Shown piece by piece: positions 1-11,924 of a DNA stretch of 64,000 nt. Numbering within the stretch: position 1 is the stretch's first letter; every line of letters starts with the position of its first letter. The notes under the pieces are model-generated. The model saw only the letters and a program-made list of their open reading frames with translations, was not told the origin of the DNA and searched no databases. The DNA comes from Pipra filicauda (taxonomy: Eukaryota; Chordata; Aves; Passeriformes; Pipridae): NCBI RefSeq assembly GCF_003945595.2, contig NW_024104532.1, positions 9,736,545 through 9,800,544 on the forward strand, read 5' to 3'. The position numbers were made by a program, and so were the translations under genes.

Positions 1-1109
1 TGAGAAAAGCCCAACAGCAAACCCCTTAATTAAACAGTTGCTTTAATAAGACAGAATTAAAGATAAATATTGATAGTGAGTAAATCTAACATCCCTTCAG
101 ATGCTGGGAGCCCTCAATTCCTGCAGCATTGGACAGAGTGCAGGTGAATGTTCCTACAAGATCCTGCCCCTGGAGAGAGTCTCTTTTTCGGTCATCTGAG
201 CTGCTGTTTTCTTACAAGAAAACTGTTCACCATGTGTGCTGTCAAACAGAAGGGATGTTCATGTGAGAACTTCTCTCTGCTCAGCAAGGGCCTCGCTGGT
301 GGTGTGATCACAGGTTCCCAGTGGGAGCTGCCCACGGGCTCCTCCGTTACCACAGACTGGCTGGGTCTGTCCTGCAGCCACGGGGTCTGTGCAGAGCCCA
401 GCCCTGCCCAAGGCCACGCTGGGCACCCCACAGAGCCCAGCACAGGCCCACAGTGCTCAGGGTCACTCTGACGTGGATCACTGGCTCCCCCACGCACAGT
501 GGCTCCCGATCAGGATCACTGCGCTCACCCCCTGTGCCACATACGGCTTTCCTGTCCAAAGGAATGATAAGTTACAGATTATGTTAATAACACACAGGCT
601 TCCCAAGCCCTAAGGACGAGGCGCAGCAGAGCATACATGGCATGTTCAAGATCACTGGCTCCTCCAAGACAATATCTTCTGCAAGGCTCCCAACACAAAC
701 TCCAGACATAACCAGCGGTGCCACAGCCGGGTTCAGGGCAGTCCTGACTGGTGCTGCTGAGCTCATTTTATGAGGATCATGCTGCGATTTACATGTTCTT
801 ATGGAATTTCATTTGTCTTTGGTTGAATTTTCCATCTGCCTAAACATGCCCAGCGGGATGTGAGGATGCCCACACAATTCTTGTAACGTTACACCTGAGT
901 GACAATGCCCACAGCTCTGCACAGCCACCTCCCATCCTGCTCCTGCTTGGCTGGCAGTGGCCAACAGGCCGTTGCCTCTGTACCCAGGTTGATGCTGGAA
1001 GGGGTGCCCAGTAGGACAGGCAGCTCCCAGTGCCAAACCCTCCTTTCCAGTGGCTGTCACTCCTCCAGCTCCTCCTGGCACAGCCCTGCAGAGCTCAGCT
1101 GGATCCTTC
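1..1109. other. Intronic stretch, nothing recognised
   Basis: There is no recognisable coding or repeat sequence here. The first 80 bases are AT-rich. Several overlapping frames of 60-145 codons are open on both strands, but they are low-complexity translations of GC-rich intron and show no domain. I see no splice-bounded exon. Confidence 0.5.
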
Positions 1110-1325
1110 AGCACATCTAGGTTAGATTTTAGGAAGAAATTCCTGACTGTGAGAGTGGTGAGGCCCTGACACAGGTTGCCCAGAGAAGCTGTGGCTGTCC
1201 CACCCCTGGAAGTGCTCAAGGCCAGGTGGGACAGGTCTTGGAGCAACCTGGGACAGTGGAAGGTGTCTTTAAGATCCCTTCCAACCCAAACCAGTCTGTG
1301 ATTTTATGACTCCATGATTCTATGG
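1110..1325 (+). mobile_element. CR1 LINE 3'-end fragment
   Basis: The stretch matches the remembered CR1 3' terminus in sense orientation: AGGAAGAAATTC near the start, CAGGTTGCCCAGAGAAGCTG in the middle, then a GGTCCCTTCCAACCC-like segment and degenerate ATTCTATG octamers at the end. It is 5'-truncated, as CR1 copies usually are, and keeps no reverse-transcriptase sequence. It is the only short CR1 3' end in this window on the plus strand, that is, antisense to NRG2. Confidence 0.9.
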
Positions 1326-2920
1326 TTTTATCTCTTTTCCACCAAAGCAGACACCCCTTCTAAGGCTCTTTGCTTTCCTCAGCATCTGAGTTTCAGTGAG
1401 AAAAGGGATGTATGGAGTTAGTTGCACAGGTTTTGATCTCATTTGTCCAGGCCTAACAATGACAAGTGCAGCTTCACAAGTGCAGGATGCCCAAAAGAGC
1501 TTCTGGGCAGCCTCTCCATGCTGGGAGATGTTTGCCTGGTCAGAAGTCTTAACAAAGCCTTTTCCTCCTGAAGGAAACTGATGTTGGTCTCAGACCTAAA
1601 CTCATTTGAGTTTTAACAACCTTGGCTCCTAAGAACATGCAAACTGAGAGCTTTTTCCAGTGAGAAGAATAAAAAAGTAGTATGGGTTGCATGCTTGGAC
1701 AGCTCCCAAACGGGTGACAGCATTAAAGTCCCGCTATGTTTTAACTACAGTGCTCGATAAGGAAGAAAAAACAATTTTTAACTGATCATTCAAATTTACC
1801 TGAGTCATCCTCTCCTTTGCATAAAAGTCACTTCTAATCCTGACATCCGGGGCAGAGCTCTCTGATTCACCCACACCCCCTTTGCACTCACCAACACTCC
1901 GAGCACTGAGATCCCTTTGCTCCAGTCCTGCTAAAGGAGCCAAGCTACACTTTGCTCCCATTTCACCTCCTTACAAGAATTCCCCCAGAAGGGAAGCTGA
2001 GTTGCTGCATGCACCAAAAGGCAGGATCACCTTGGGTAACCTCAGCTGGGATCAGCCACCAAGACACAGGTGAACAGACACTTGACAGATCCCCAGATCC
2101 CCAGACACTTGACTGGGGATCATCAAGGCACACAAGATGTAGATTTCTCACCATAGCACCCAAGTATCCAGCTGTGGAACATGACTGATGCTCAATGTGA
2201 TGAAGCCTTCCCACTCATCTCATCATCATCTCATCTCATCTCCTGCTCCTCAACAACAAAGCAAACCATGCAAAGGGCACATGTACACACCCACACACAT
2301 CACACACACCCCAGGGACTGGGTCTCACATCAGCCTCTCTTGAAGCAACGGGACTTCCCAGAACATCTGCTTCCTATTGGAGCAGATCCCTTTGCTTTCA
2401 TTCACAGAAGGTTAATAGCCCTCTGGGCACACCTTACCTGGAAAATGTGCCATTGGGAAAGCATGGAGAACTTTCTGCTGCCTTTTAAGGCAACCAAAAC
2501 AACCGGAAGCAAGAGGGAGTCAGCAGGGGTGAGCAGAGGAGCATCCAAGAACCACCATTTGAACCAAATTTTCAAGCAGAGTCTGTGATGTTACCCTCAT
2601 GTTCCACCCAAACAGAATATAAACGTTTCTGAGTGCAATGAACGCAAAGGCACCACAGGCCCAAAACCACACCATCCCAGAGACTTGTAGAGGATGGGCC
2701 TTGGAAGACAGGCACATTACAACTATTTTGGAGTTCATGTGGTTGTTCTTGGTGCCACCATCAGAAAAAGCAGCAAGTTCAAAACCAGCACAGAGCACTG
2801 TGACCACTCCAGATTCACAATGGAGGCAGAGGCTCGCTACAAAAACCCCTCCTCCTCTAAGCAGGGTAGCAAAGCAAGCAGGTCTTTCCCAGACCAGAGG
2901 GTGACAGACTTCACAACCAT
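1326..2920. other. Intronic stretch with small simple repeats
   Basis: No exon or transposon is recognised. A degenerate ATC/TCATC repeat lies at 2214-2243 and an AC-rich run at about 2283-2315. The open frames across 1882-2904 overlap each other on both strands and show no conserved domain. Confidence 0.5.
2214..2315. repeat. ATC-rich and AC-rich simple repeats
   Basis: TCATC/ATC units run at 2214-2243. An ACAC-rich tract with CCC interruptions follows at 2283-2315. Both are short imperfect microsatellites of intronic type. Confidence 0.7.
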
Positions 2921-3005
2921 CACAGAATCACAGAATGGGGAAGGCTGGAGTGGACCACAGTGGGTCACCTGGTCCAACCTCCCTGCTCAGGCAGGATCTC
3001 TGTAG
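2921..3005 (-). mobile_element. CR1 LINE 3'-end fragment
   Basis: On the plus strand this reads CACAGAATCACAGAATGGGG, then GGTCACCTGGTCCAACCTCC. These are the reverse complement of the CR1 3' end, including two of its terminal octamer-like units. Only about 85 bp are recognisable before similarity is lost. Confidence 0.85.
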
Positions 3006-3153
3006 CAATGGCTACCACCTCGGTTCAAAGCCTTTCTGCTGACTTGGGTGGATGCCCTTGTTGCATCCAGGAAGAAGTCTTGGATACCTGCTGCTGGGAT
3101 CCCCTCTGCTGGTGAAGGGGAATCCTCCCCCCGGCCACTGAGCCCTGGGTTGC

Positions 3154-3183
3154 GGTTGTTTGGGTTGTTTGGGTTGTTTGGGT
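3154..3183. repeat. Nine-base tandem repeat (GTTGTTTGG)3
   Basis: Three perfect 9-bp units GTTGTTTGG follow each other just after a near-unit TTGCG. It is a short tandem array close to, but not part of, the CR1 fragment ending at about 3005. Confidence 0.9.
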
Positions 3184-4002
3184 CACAAACTCCATGCCAG
3201 ACTGAGTCATTCTAAGTAGCAACTATTGATGTCAAATCGATCTCTGGGCACCAGTTCAGCCATGAAAGACAAGCATCTGGTCACTGTGAGTCACAGGGGG
3301 CACCACAAGTAGCCCCATTAGTAGAATTGTTTGCAAGTGCAAGTTGAAGGCACTTTGTGATTTGCACTGACAGACATCTGCTTGGGTACAGAACTAGAAA
3401 ATGAGCCAGGTACAGGGGTCAAGTGCCATCAGAGACCATCTTCCCTCTCTGGTTACAACCATTCAAAACAGCTATGCTTTTATGGAGGTGATGATGTCAA
3501 ATCAGCCAGGTGAGAGAAGCTTCAGGGTTCTTTGTTGATACTCAGATCTCATACAGGTGAAATCTTCACTGCACGCAGCCAGGTCACCACACTAATCTAG
3601 TGCCATTTACTGCAAAGCCTTTCCAGAGGTGCACAGTGGGCACAGGGCTGATGTGCTGCCACAGTCCTGCCCAGAACTGCCATGCAAGGCTCACCCTGTC
3701 ATGCAGCAGCACCAGCCCAGTCGCCCTCCCCGGCCCCTGGTGCCAGCCCGACCCCATCCCTGCCCTGAGTCCCCTGCCCTGCAGCCCCTGCCAGGCTCCC
3801 TCTGCGCGCATCGAGCACAGCTGTGTGTGTTTAGTTCACCCAGAGTGGCACCGGGGGTGGGACCGTGACCTTTCTCATGAAACCGTGTGGGAAACGAAAT
3901 TCCCTCTTTCAAAACTCCGTCGTGTCCAAACTAGCTGCTCTGCTCTGCAAGTAATTTTTACAAAAAAAAAAAGGAGGAGGGAGCTGTCAGCTGAGACCTG
4001 TC

Positions 4003-4345
4003 AGTGACCGAGAGCGCAAATCACATCGCCTCCCCAAGCCGCGGAGACAAAAGCACTCGGCACAGCGAGTGCCAGCCCCGCTGCCGCGGTGCCAGGATGC
4101 CCGGGCCGCCTCCTCCAGCGCGCTCCGCGGAGCAGCCCCGCCGGGAGGAGCTGGCAGCCGGCGTGGCAGCGGCAGGGGGAGGGCTGGGAAATCAAAGAAG
4201 GGCCATTTCCACGCGGAGAGCAGCATTCCCGTGCCTTGAAGCAAGCAGGAGCTTGTGCCTGGAAGCACGTGTCCCGTCCAGCCTGCCTTGCCGGCGGAGC
4301 GCGGTGCGTGTGCCCTGCGCTCCCACGCAAGTCACCGCTGCAGCA
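4003..4345. promoter_or_regulatory. Intronic CpG-rich block, candidate alternative promoter or enhancer
   Basis: By eye there are roughly 30 CpG dinucleotides in about 340 bp, while the flanks are CpG-poor. CGCGG, CCGCGG and GGCGGAGCG motifs cluster here. Protected CpG density of this kind usually marks a regulatory element that is unmethylated in the germ line. It lies about 47 kb into the NRG2 intron. Neuregulin genes commonly use several promoters, so an alternative first exon is possible, but I see no convincing coding exon with a donor. Confidence 0.4.
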
Positions 4346-5732
4346 CAGCTCTGGGTGAACATCAGCTCCTGCCCCTGGGTGGTGAAGCCTCCTAAAAGCC
4401 ACACCTGGGGGAGATCTGGCTCTTTCCCCCCTCCAGCCAAAGCAAGGAGGCTGAAAACCTCTTCACCTTCGTTTGCCGGGACCCCCCTCCAAGCACAGAA
4501 TTTGTAACCTTGCAATAGCAAAGCTGATAACTGCAAGCAGCACTCTTAGGAGACAGTGGAAGACAGAAAACCTTTGGCACAGGAGATTTGAAAACAAAGG
4601 AGCAGAGACTATTACCTGCATAGGAGAGGTCTGTCTGAGGAGGGGATTTCCCAAAGCATCACGGTCAGCCTCTTGTTTCAAAAGCATGTATGTGTTGAGC
4701 AGGGTGAGTTTTCTCTGCAGTCAGATAAATACATGCTGAGAAATATCACCACCCCCAGCTTCACCTGAACTCTGGGCTGCTGCTCATGGCATGCTGACAC
4801 TTTCATATCTTGGAGAGATCTGTCACTTCAAAGTCACACTGACATACAAGGAGTGAAAGGCAGGAGCAGCCTCACGTTTGAACTCTGTCGCTAAAAAAAG
4901 CAAGATACATTTTCTGCTCTCCAAGCATGTTCCAGGTGTGCAGGGACATTAGACACAACCATCCATCCTTAGCACTGTGACACATTCATTGGTCATTCAC
5001 ACGCTGAGACCTCTCTTTCCTCTGCCAGGTTCCCACTGGATTTTGTCCCTCTGCTTTTACTCCAGTTACCTGCACACAGAGCACAGAAACATGATCCCTT
5101 CCTAACCCTCAAATGGCTTAGGATTGGATTTTCCCAATCATCCAGTGAAAGTATCTCAATGCAATTGTGTGCAAAGGATGAACAGCTGTACCTACCCATC
5201 AAGATGCTCTTGTAGAGGTTTAGGAATCTTGTACTAGACTTTTAGAGGTTGATGGTAAAAAATTCTGCTCTATCAAGGGGAGAACACATCCTTTAGCTTA
5301 GACCTTTCCTTGTTTTACAGCTCTGCTCATCAGCATTAAATACTTGTTTATAGTTTTTCACTTTTTTTAGTGGGGTCTTTTGAGAGATAAAAATCCACCC
5401 TCAGCATCTCTGTTGAGGTCCCAGAGCCTCAAGCTGTGGATCTGCTCTGAGGAGAGCCATGGTTACACAGTTAGACTTCTTGGAATGCTGGCACTATGCA
5501 GGTATGAATAGAAGTCATAGGTCAGGTTCCTGGTCACTGGGACAGAGCACAAAAACCTTCTAGTTTCAACTGGGAATCTCCAGCAAGAGATTTGGGAAAC
5601 AGAGTTTTCAGTGGTGGTATAAAAGGGAGATCTGATGAGAACAGCACAGTCATTGGTGCTTGCAAGAACTAAGAAAACAGAGTATCCAAGGCCTGGATAC
5701 TTAAATGTGGACAATCTAAAATTTAAATTCAG

Positions 5733-5756
5733 AAAAAAAAAAAAAAGAAAAAAAAA
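5733..5756. repeat. A-rich tract
   Basis: Two long A runs are separated by one G. It is low-complexity sequence; no retroposon body is recognised upstream of it. Confidence 0.9.
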
Positions 5757-6817
5757 GGAATTATCAAATGGGAAATGAGTGATAAATCTCCTCAAAACTT
5801 TGGCTCTCGCCCACAGCACAACTCACAGTGGCAATTTTCTTCCCCTCATCCTAGAAGGCTCTTTCCCAGGCTTTTTTTACACCCAGAACTTTGATTTCTC
5901 TTCACACTGTGCAGTCAAGCTCTAAGCTTGCCCCCTTCAGTTCACTCCATTTACTGTGCAGAAACCAGAGAAAAGTGCAGTCACATCCCTTTCTCCACTG
6001 CCTGAGCTTCCCTTAGTGCCAGCCAATTTACTCCAGAACCTATTCTGGCACCTTCCCTGTCTTTTCCCACTTGTGCCTTCCTCTCCAAAGGGCCCCCAGA
6101 GGTCACTCACAGGGGTGTCTAACAAGCCAGTCCAACTCAGAGGACCAGCCTGTGGTCCCACCACCCTCTGCAGCTCTTCATGTGCTCCCCACATGGTCCC
6201 TGTGCTGTGGGGTTGGGAGTTGGCATGTCACCAGCCCACATGGGCTAGGACCACTCCAGTCCTCCCACCTGCTCAAAAGCCTGGGCAAGTGCCTTCCTGC
6301 TACCTTTTACCTCCTAAACTGGTGTTGGAAGCCTAAGAGTGTCATTTTCTTCCCTCTGTACCTCCCATGGATGAGAGCTCCCAACACGGATCAGACACCC
6401 CTTTCGAGCAGAAAGCCATTACAGGAGAGCCAGGGGTGAACATACTCCTCCCCTTTCTGGGAGTTTGAACAGGCTCATTATTATGGTAATTAACACCAGA
6501 AGAGGACTAAGGAAAAACAATCAGAGGAGGTTTTCCAGCTTACCCAGTGGTAGGGTATTTACTGGAGGGTCTGAAGGCAAAGGGTGTGTGTCAAACCAGG
6601 GGTCTGCTGTTAGTGATGGACTTTCCCTGGAGGTGACACACCCACATCCATTCTCATCCCCAGCTGAGCCCGCACCCTGTGTCCAGTCCGTGGAATTCAC
6701 TAATGCAGAAGGAGCTTATAGAGATGTCCCTCACCTGCAGAACCCACAGGACACTGGTGTCAGTGGCTGGAGCAAGGTTGGTCCAGATTAAACCCAAGCG
6801 ACTCTACTACAGACCCC

Positions 6818-7075
6818 TGGAATCGTGGAATCACAGAATATGCTGAGCTGGAAGGCACCCACAAGGATCATGGAGTCCAACCCCTGGCCCTGCACAGGAC
6901 ACCCCAACAATCCCACCCTGTCCCTGAGAGTGTTGTCCAAACGAGCTCCTGGAGCTCTGGCAGCCTTGGGGCCGTGACCAAACCCTGGGGAGCCTGTTCA
7001 GCGCCAACCACCCTCTGTGGGAAGAACCTTTTCCTGAGATCCAACCTAAACCTGCCCTGATAGGGTTTCAACGTC
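6818..7075 (-). mobile_element. CR1 LINE 3'-end fragment
   Basis: On the plus strand it begins near GGAATCACAGAATATGCTGA and continues with GCTGGAAGGCACCCACAAGG, GAGTCCAACCCCTGGCCCTG and GGAAGAACCTTTTCCTGAGA. These are hallmarks of the reverse-complemented CR1 3' region. It is 5'-truncated at about 7075. Confidence 0.93.
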
Positions 7076-8415
7076 ACCCCCGCAGTGGGAAAGGGTTGAT
7101 GTGACTCCAGTTACCAACAGGGTGAGCAAGGATCCACCGACACTTTCTGGGGCCAAACTCCACCCAAAGCACGTCCTCAAAGGGAAGCGGCCGGGAAATT
7201 AAACCCCTGCTCAGGTTTGTTGCCTCAGACATCTGGATGCGAAGCTCCCACACCATAGGTTGTGGAAGCTGCAAGACTCTGAGTGTGGAAACAAAACCAA
7301 CACGTGCAGCCCCACATGGGCCAGGATCCATGAGGCACTGCCCACGGTAGCCAGGTTGGCACGCTCACACCACACAGACCAACAGCAGAGCAGTGCCTTC
7401 ATCAGGGCACTTTTGTAGGTCTTTTCCAATCCCTCCCAACCCTTCCTTCAGTTCCATTCAAGCCTGGTACAACTGCCCCATACTGGTGAACAGCAGCTTT
7501 GGTGGTTGCACCCACAATCCAGCAAGGAAGATCCTTCCACTTCTACAAACCAGAAAAAAAAAAACATTTAATCCCTTTCACCTAAGGAACCAGTCTAATT
7601 ACACTGCTTGGGCTCTGCATGAGTCTGCATTTCTTCTCCCAGAAACCTCTGACTCTTCTGTCTGATTTCAACTCCTTTTCAGCAGATGGGCAGTGATTTT
7701 GGCAGTCAGAAAGTCAGCAATGTGAGAAGCTGTGGAGGTGGAGAGCCAGGCCCAAAGGCTCCCCTGTGCCCAGGGAGCCTCCAACCCCGCTACTCGCTGG
7801 AGAATGTGGCTGCCTGGAGGATGTGCCAGGATGTTCCAGAAGAGAAAGGAATGCTGCCTTCACAGAGCTCCAAAGGATGCAAACTCCCTGCAGAAATGCC
7901 CACAGGCCTTGCAGGTGATGATTTTCCTCCAAAAAGCAGCTGCCTAATTCCCATGAAAAGGGTTAGAGAGAGAAGAACAAGCTCAAGTCAGGAGAGAGCA
8001 GATGGGGGAAGAGCAAGAGAGAGCACACAGAAGCCTGGGAGCATCCCAGAGAGGACCAAGAGAAAGCAGAGGGATGGAAGCTGCTGCAGCTGTTACCTGT
8101 GACACTGCAGCCCAGGAAAGCTCATAACAGCAACTGTCTACCTGAAGGGAAAACTTTCTTGAAACCAATTGCAATGCTTGTTCCAGATCAGATCTTCCTG
8201 AAGCAAGCCAGGGTCCACTGGCCCCAATGCTCACTGACAGTCTCTTCCAGGGTAAATTTCTAGGTGACTTTCTTCCCACACCCACCACCTACACAACACA
8301 CCAAAGTCAACAGAGCCACTAAAGGAGGAACTCGTTGTGCCCAGCCCTGTGGAACAATTTTTCAGTCTCCCAGCTGTTGGTCTAACCATTGCAGCCCCAT
8401 GCAGCCATCTGGGAG
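7076..8415. other. Intronic stretch, nothing recognised
   Basis: No repeat or exon is recognised. A frame of 138 codons at 7686-8102 is rich in charged and polar residues but has no domain, no conserved motif and no splice context, so I do not call it a gene. Confidence 0.5.
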
Positions 8416-8722
8416 ATCGTAGAGTCATGGAACTGTTTGGGTTGGAAGGGACCTCAAAGACCATCAAGTTCCAAATCCCTCTACAGACAGAGACACCATT
8501 CCACTATCCCACATTGCTCCAAGCCCATCCAACCTGGCCTTGGACACTTCCAGGGATGGGGCAGCCACAGCTTCTCTGGGCAACCTGTGCCAGGGCCTCC
8601 CCACCCTCACAGGGAGGAATTCCTTCCCAATATCCCACCCAACCCTCCCCTCTGACAGCGGGAAGCCATTCCCCCTTGTCCTGTCACTCCGTGCCCTTGT
8701 GAAAAATCTCCCTCCCATGAGA
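8416..8722 (-). mobile_element. CR1 LINE 3'-end fragment
   Basis: The plus strand shows GTTTGGGTTGGAAGGGACCT, GACACTTCCAGGGATGGGGC, CTCTGGGCAACCTGTGCCAG and CCCTTGTCCTGTCACT, in the order expected for the reverse complement of a CR1 3' end. About 300 bp are preserved, making it one of the longer short-type copies in the window. Confidence 0.95.
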
Positions 8723-11700
8723 CAGACCTGGGGCCAGGAACAAAGAATGCCATTGATATGTGGGATTGGGCTCACAGTTGGGATGACAGGGTGGTGAGTG
8801 CAACCCTGTCAGTCCAGAACTGCAAAAAAATGAGAATGCCCACCCCCAGCACTCCTCAGGGCAGCTCACAGCTGTGTCTTGCCTCAGTACTGGCCCCTGC
8901 AGAGTCCACACACACTTCATGACTCCCCACAGCCAAGCTGGTGGCCCGGGGAATGGGTATCCAGACCTGCCTCTGACAGAGCAGAAACCTACAGAATCAC
9001 AGCACCTCTCCACAAACCACATCTGCCTCCTGAGAGCCTTCATGGGACCTGCTGGACAGGTAACAGCATCTCCTCAATCCTACAGGACCTGCAGTCCCCA
9101 GAGCAGACATTCTTCTCCCCCCTGGTGTCTTCTGCTTCTTTCTGGTTCTAGTGTCTATGGGAACATCTCTTCTGTCACCTGCATCTTCTACCCAGCTCAG
9201 GGAGCACTTTTCAGAGCCAGGCACCAGTGCCATGCCCATCCTAGACAGGTTTGTGCAGAAGGGGGCTGTTTGGTGTGATCTCCCCTGGTGAAATTTCTAC
9301 CTGGGACAGTGGGGCTGTTCAAATCCACTTGATTTCTCCCACCAGGAAACTTCTGATTGTAAAGGATTTTACGCTAATTGCCTACGAGCCACCTATAAAA
9401 AAAAAATGCAAAATGTTCTATATAACACAATTCGGTGTTTTCTACTTTTATAGTGTATTTGATGACACCCCCCTGGGGAAAACAATCCTGCACGAACAAG
9501 TAACAGCTCAAGAGGAAAGCATAAGTAGGGCAATCTGGGTATGGATGATAATTACCAGCACACAAAAATATATCATAAGATACACTTCAATAACTTCACA
9601 TGAGATGGCAGTTCTGGTTTAGCAATTCCTTTACCATGATATCACTTTTGTGCTCATAGGCCAGCTGAAAGCAGCTAAAAATCTCAGGGCCACGTGGACT
9701 GAGGAGTTAACAGGGATGAGTTTGTGTCCTTTCTCCGATTGAATTTGGCCCTGGAAAGCTGGGACTGCTTTTCCCTGTGCTGCTTCTTCCTGGCCAACCA
9801 AGCCTCAGTTCTCTGTGCTGTAGTGGATTCCAGATCAACAGATATTCCCTCTCCAAAGCTGACTCTTGATTTGCCTTGAAATAAGAGACTGGCCAAGGTC
9901 TGGTTGTACAGAAAGCAACATCTTCTTTTAATCTGAGCAAAAGACTCCTGAGCTGAGCCAATGCAGAAATCATTTATCCAGCCCTCAGGAGTAGAGATTC
10001 CCCCCACTGTAACACCCTGTGAGCTTCTGGAAATCACCATACCCTTTGGAGTGGCCTGAAGAGACACATTTGGCGGTTCTGCTCATCCCTGTCCTCCTTC
10101 ACACTGTGTGCTCATGTGGTACCCAACGAGCAGACACATCTCACAGCATCTGAGGCAAGAGACAGGCCCCTGAGACATCTCCCAGCTCAGCACGGCATGC
10201 ACGTGGTTTTCTTTCCATCTATGTCTCTGAGAATGAACTGAGACTCATCCTCTGCACGGGTCTCTGAGGCTGCCTGGGAAATTTGATAGGAAGAGGCAAC
10301 ACTGTGGATTGCCAGCAACAGCCCCGGGAGATGCCACCACGGGCTCAGGAAGTCCTGGGCAGCAGACAGAGCTAAACAGACAATACAAAAAGATGATGGC
10401 TGGGCATGTCAACGTTGCAGGAGGCCTAACAAGGAGGCAGGAGCCCAATCTCTCCTGGAGACAGCACACAAAGCAAGCAGATATGTATTCTGCTCCAAGC
10501 TGCTACATCTGGGACACAGAGAGAAGCCAGGAATAAATAACAGGCCTGGAAACGGGGACTGAGAACAATCAAAGTATTTCCCACCGGTTGCAGGGGCATG
10601 TGTCTTGCAGAAGGGTGAGCTGGTAGGCTTGAAACGTGGACATCAGCCTACGTACATGAGCACCAATACACTGTCCCTCAAATCAAAACACATATGAACA
10701 TATTCCTCAGGCCCTTGGCTATGTGTCTTGTATATAATTTAATGGCTGAGCTATGCTTTAGCTTGAGATAAATCTAAGTTTCCTTGCTGGAGGACTACAG
10801 AGTGCTTAAAGCTGGTCCTGCCATTTTCCATTCAAGACAACCACATCCTTCTTTGTTCCACACTGTCAAGGTTCTTCCCTAGAGAGAGACACAGGACCCA
10901 AAACCCTTCCTCACATCCTCACACACACAGTGTAGATCCCAGACCGTCTCGTGGTGGAGAAGCTCATGGAAAGGGACTAAAGCAAATAGAGCACAGGGAC
11001 AACCAGATGGATACATCTCACACAGTTCTATCAGGCAGGGAGGGGATGTCTGGTAAACAACCAAGAAAACAGATCTCTAATGCTTCAAACAACTCAAGTT
11101 TGCCTTCTGGGATAAAGAGCGATGGTGAAGTGTCAGCCTTGGGAGAAAAGGCTGAAGCCCTCACCCGCCTCACCAGCCCCAAGCAGCCCTTTATGGGGCT
11201 CAAACCAGTCTGGACCTCTGAGAAGTTCTGTCCAAACCTTCTGCTGCCCACAGCCAATTTGAAAAGTGTTTTCTGCCAGAGTCCCTCCTAACACTGTTAT
11301 CTCCCTTCCTTGCATAACACATACACAGTAGAAATAGCAGTGGCTTAATCTGTGCTTTCCACTCCTATTGTTCTCTAACGACCTGCTGCAATTATTCCAA
11401 CTGAACTCTTCTGGCAGAGCACAGAACCATTTCTGAACTGGCTCTATCTGTTCCCAGTGGGCTGTTGACCCTACCTGGGAGCATTTTCTCCCAGGTGGGC
11501 TGTCCTAGGAGCCAGTGATCCTCTCAACAGACCACATTCAGCAGCTCTGGCCTGAGATGGAAACAACCACTCAGAAGCAGAGCTCTCCCAGGCATTCCTA
11601 GAGCTTCACACCCTGACATGGAGAGAAACAAGAATACCATCTTCCTTGACAGCATGAAGAAGGCAAAACTATGAAAATACTTTCCAGGTGCCCTACCACA

Positions 11701-11836
11701 GACAAGCACAGTCACGTTCAGACAGGAAGCTGCCTTAGCGACCTGTTAGCTTTGGTGGGGTTCTGCAACTTGTTTTGGGTTTTAATAAGTCACCTCACCT
11801 CTCTCCAAACTGGTTTGTTTTGGCTTCCTTGTACCA

Positions 11837-11924
11837 GTAAACCAGGGGAAAAAAAAAAAAAACCAAAAACAAAAACCAACAACAAAACCTTATAAAAAAT
11901 ATGATCTTTTCTCCCCTGGTTTAC
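11837..11924. repeat. Inverted repeat with 12-bp arms around an A-rich loop
   Basis: GTAAACCAGGGG at 11837-11848 is matched exactly by CCCCTGGTTTAC at 11913-11924, with a 64-base A/C-rich loop between. The arms could pair in RNA or mark a small foldback element. No terminal duplication is obvious. Confidence 0.8.

Larger units (their letters stand above)
3184..6817. other. Intronic stretch with a small CpG island
   Basis: The CpG-rich block at about 4003-4345 is described separately. An A-rich tract lies at 5733-5756. The remainder holds no recognised exon, RNA gene or transposon. Frames such as 3600-4007, 4004-4507 and 5956-6336 are open but have no domain or splice context I can support. 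Confidence 0.5.
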
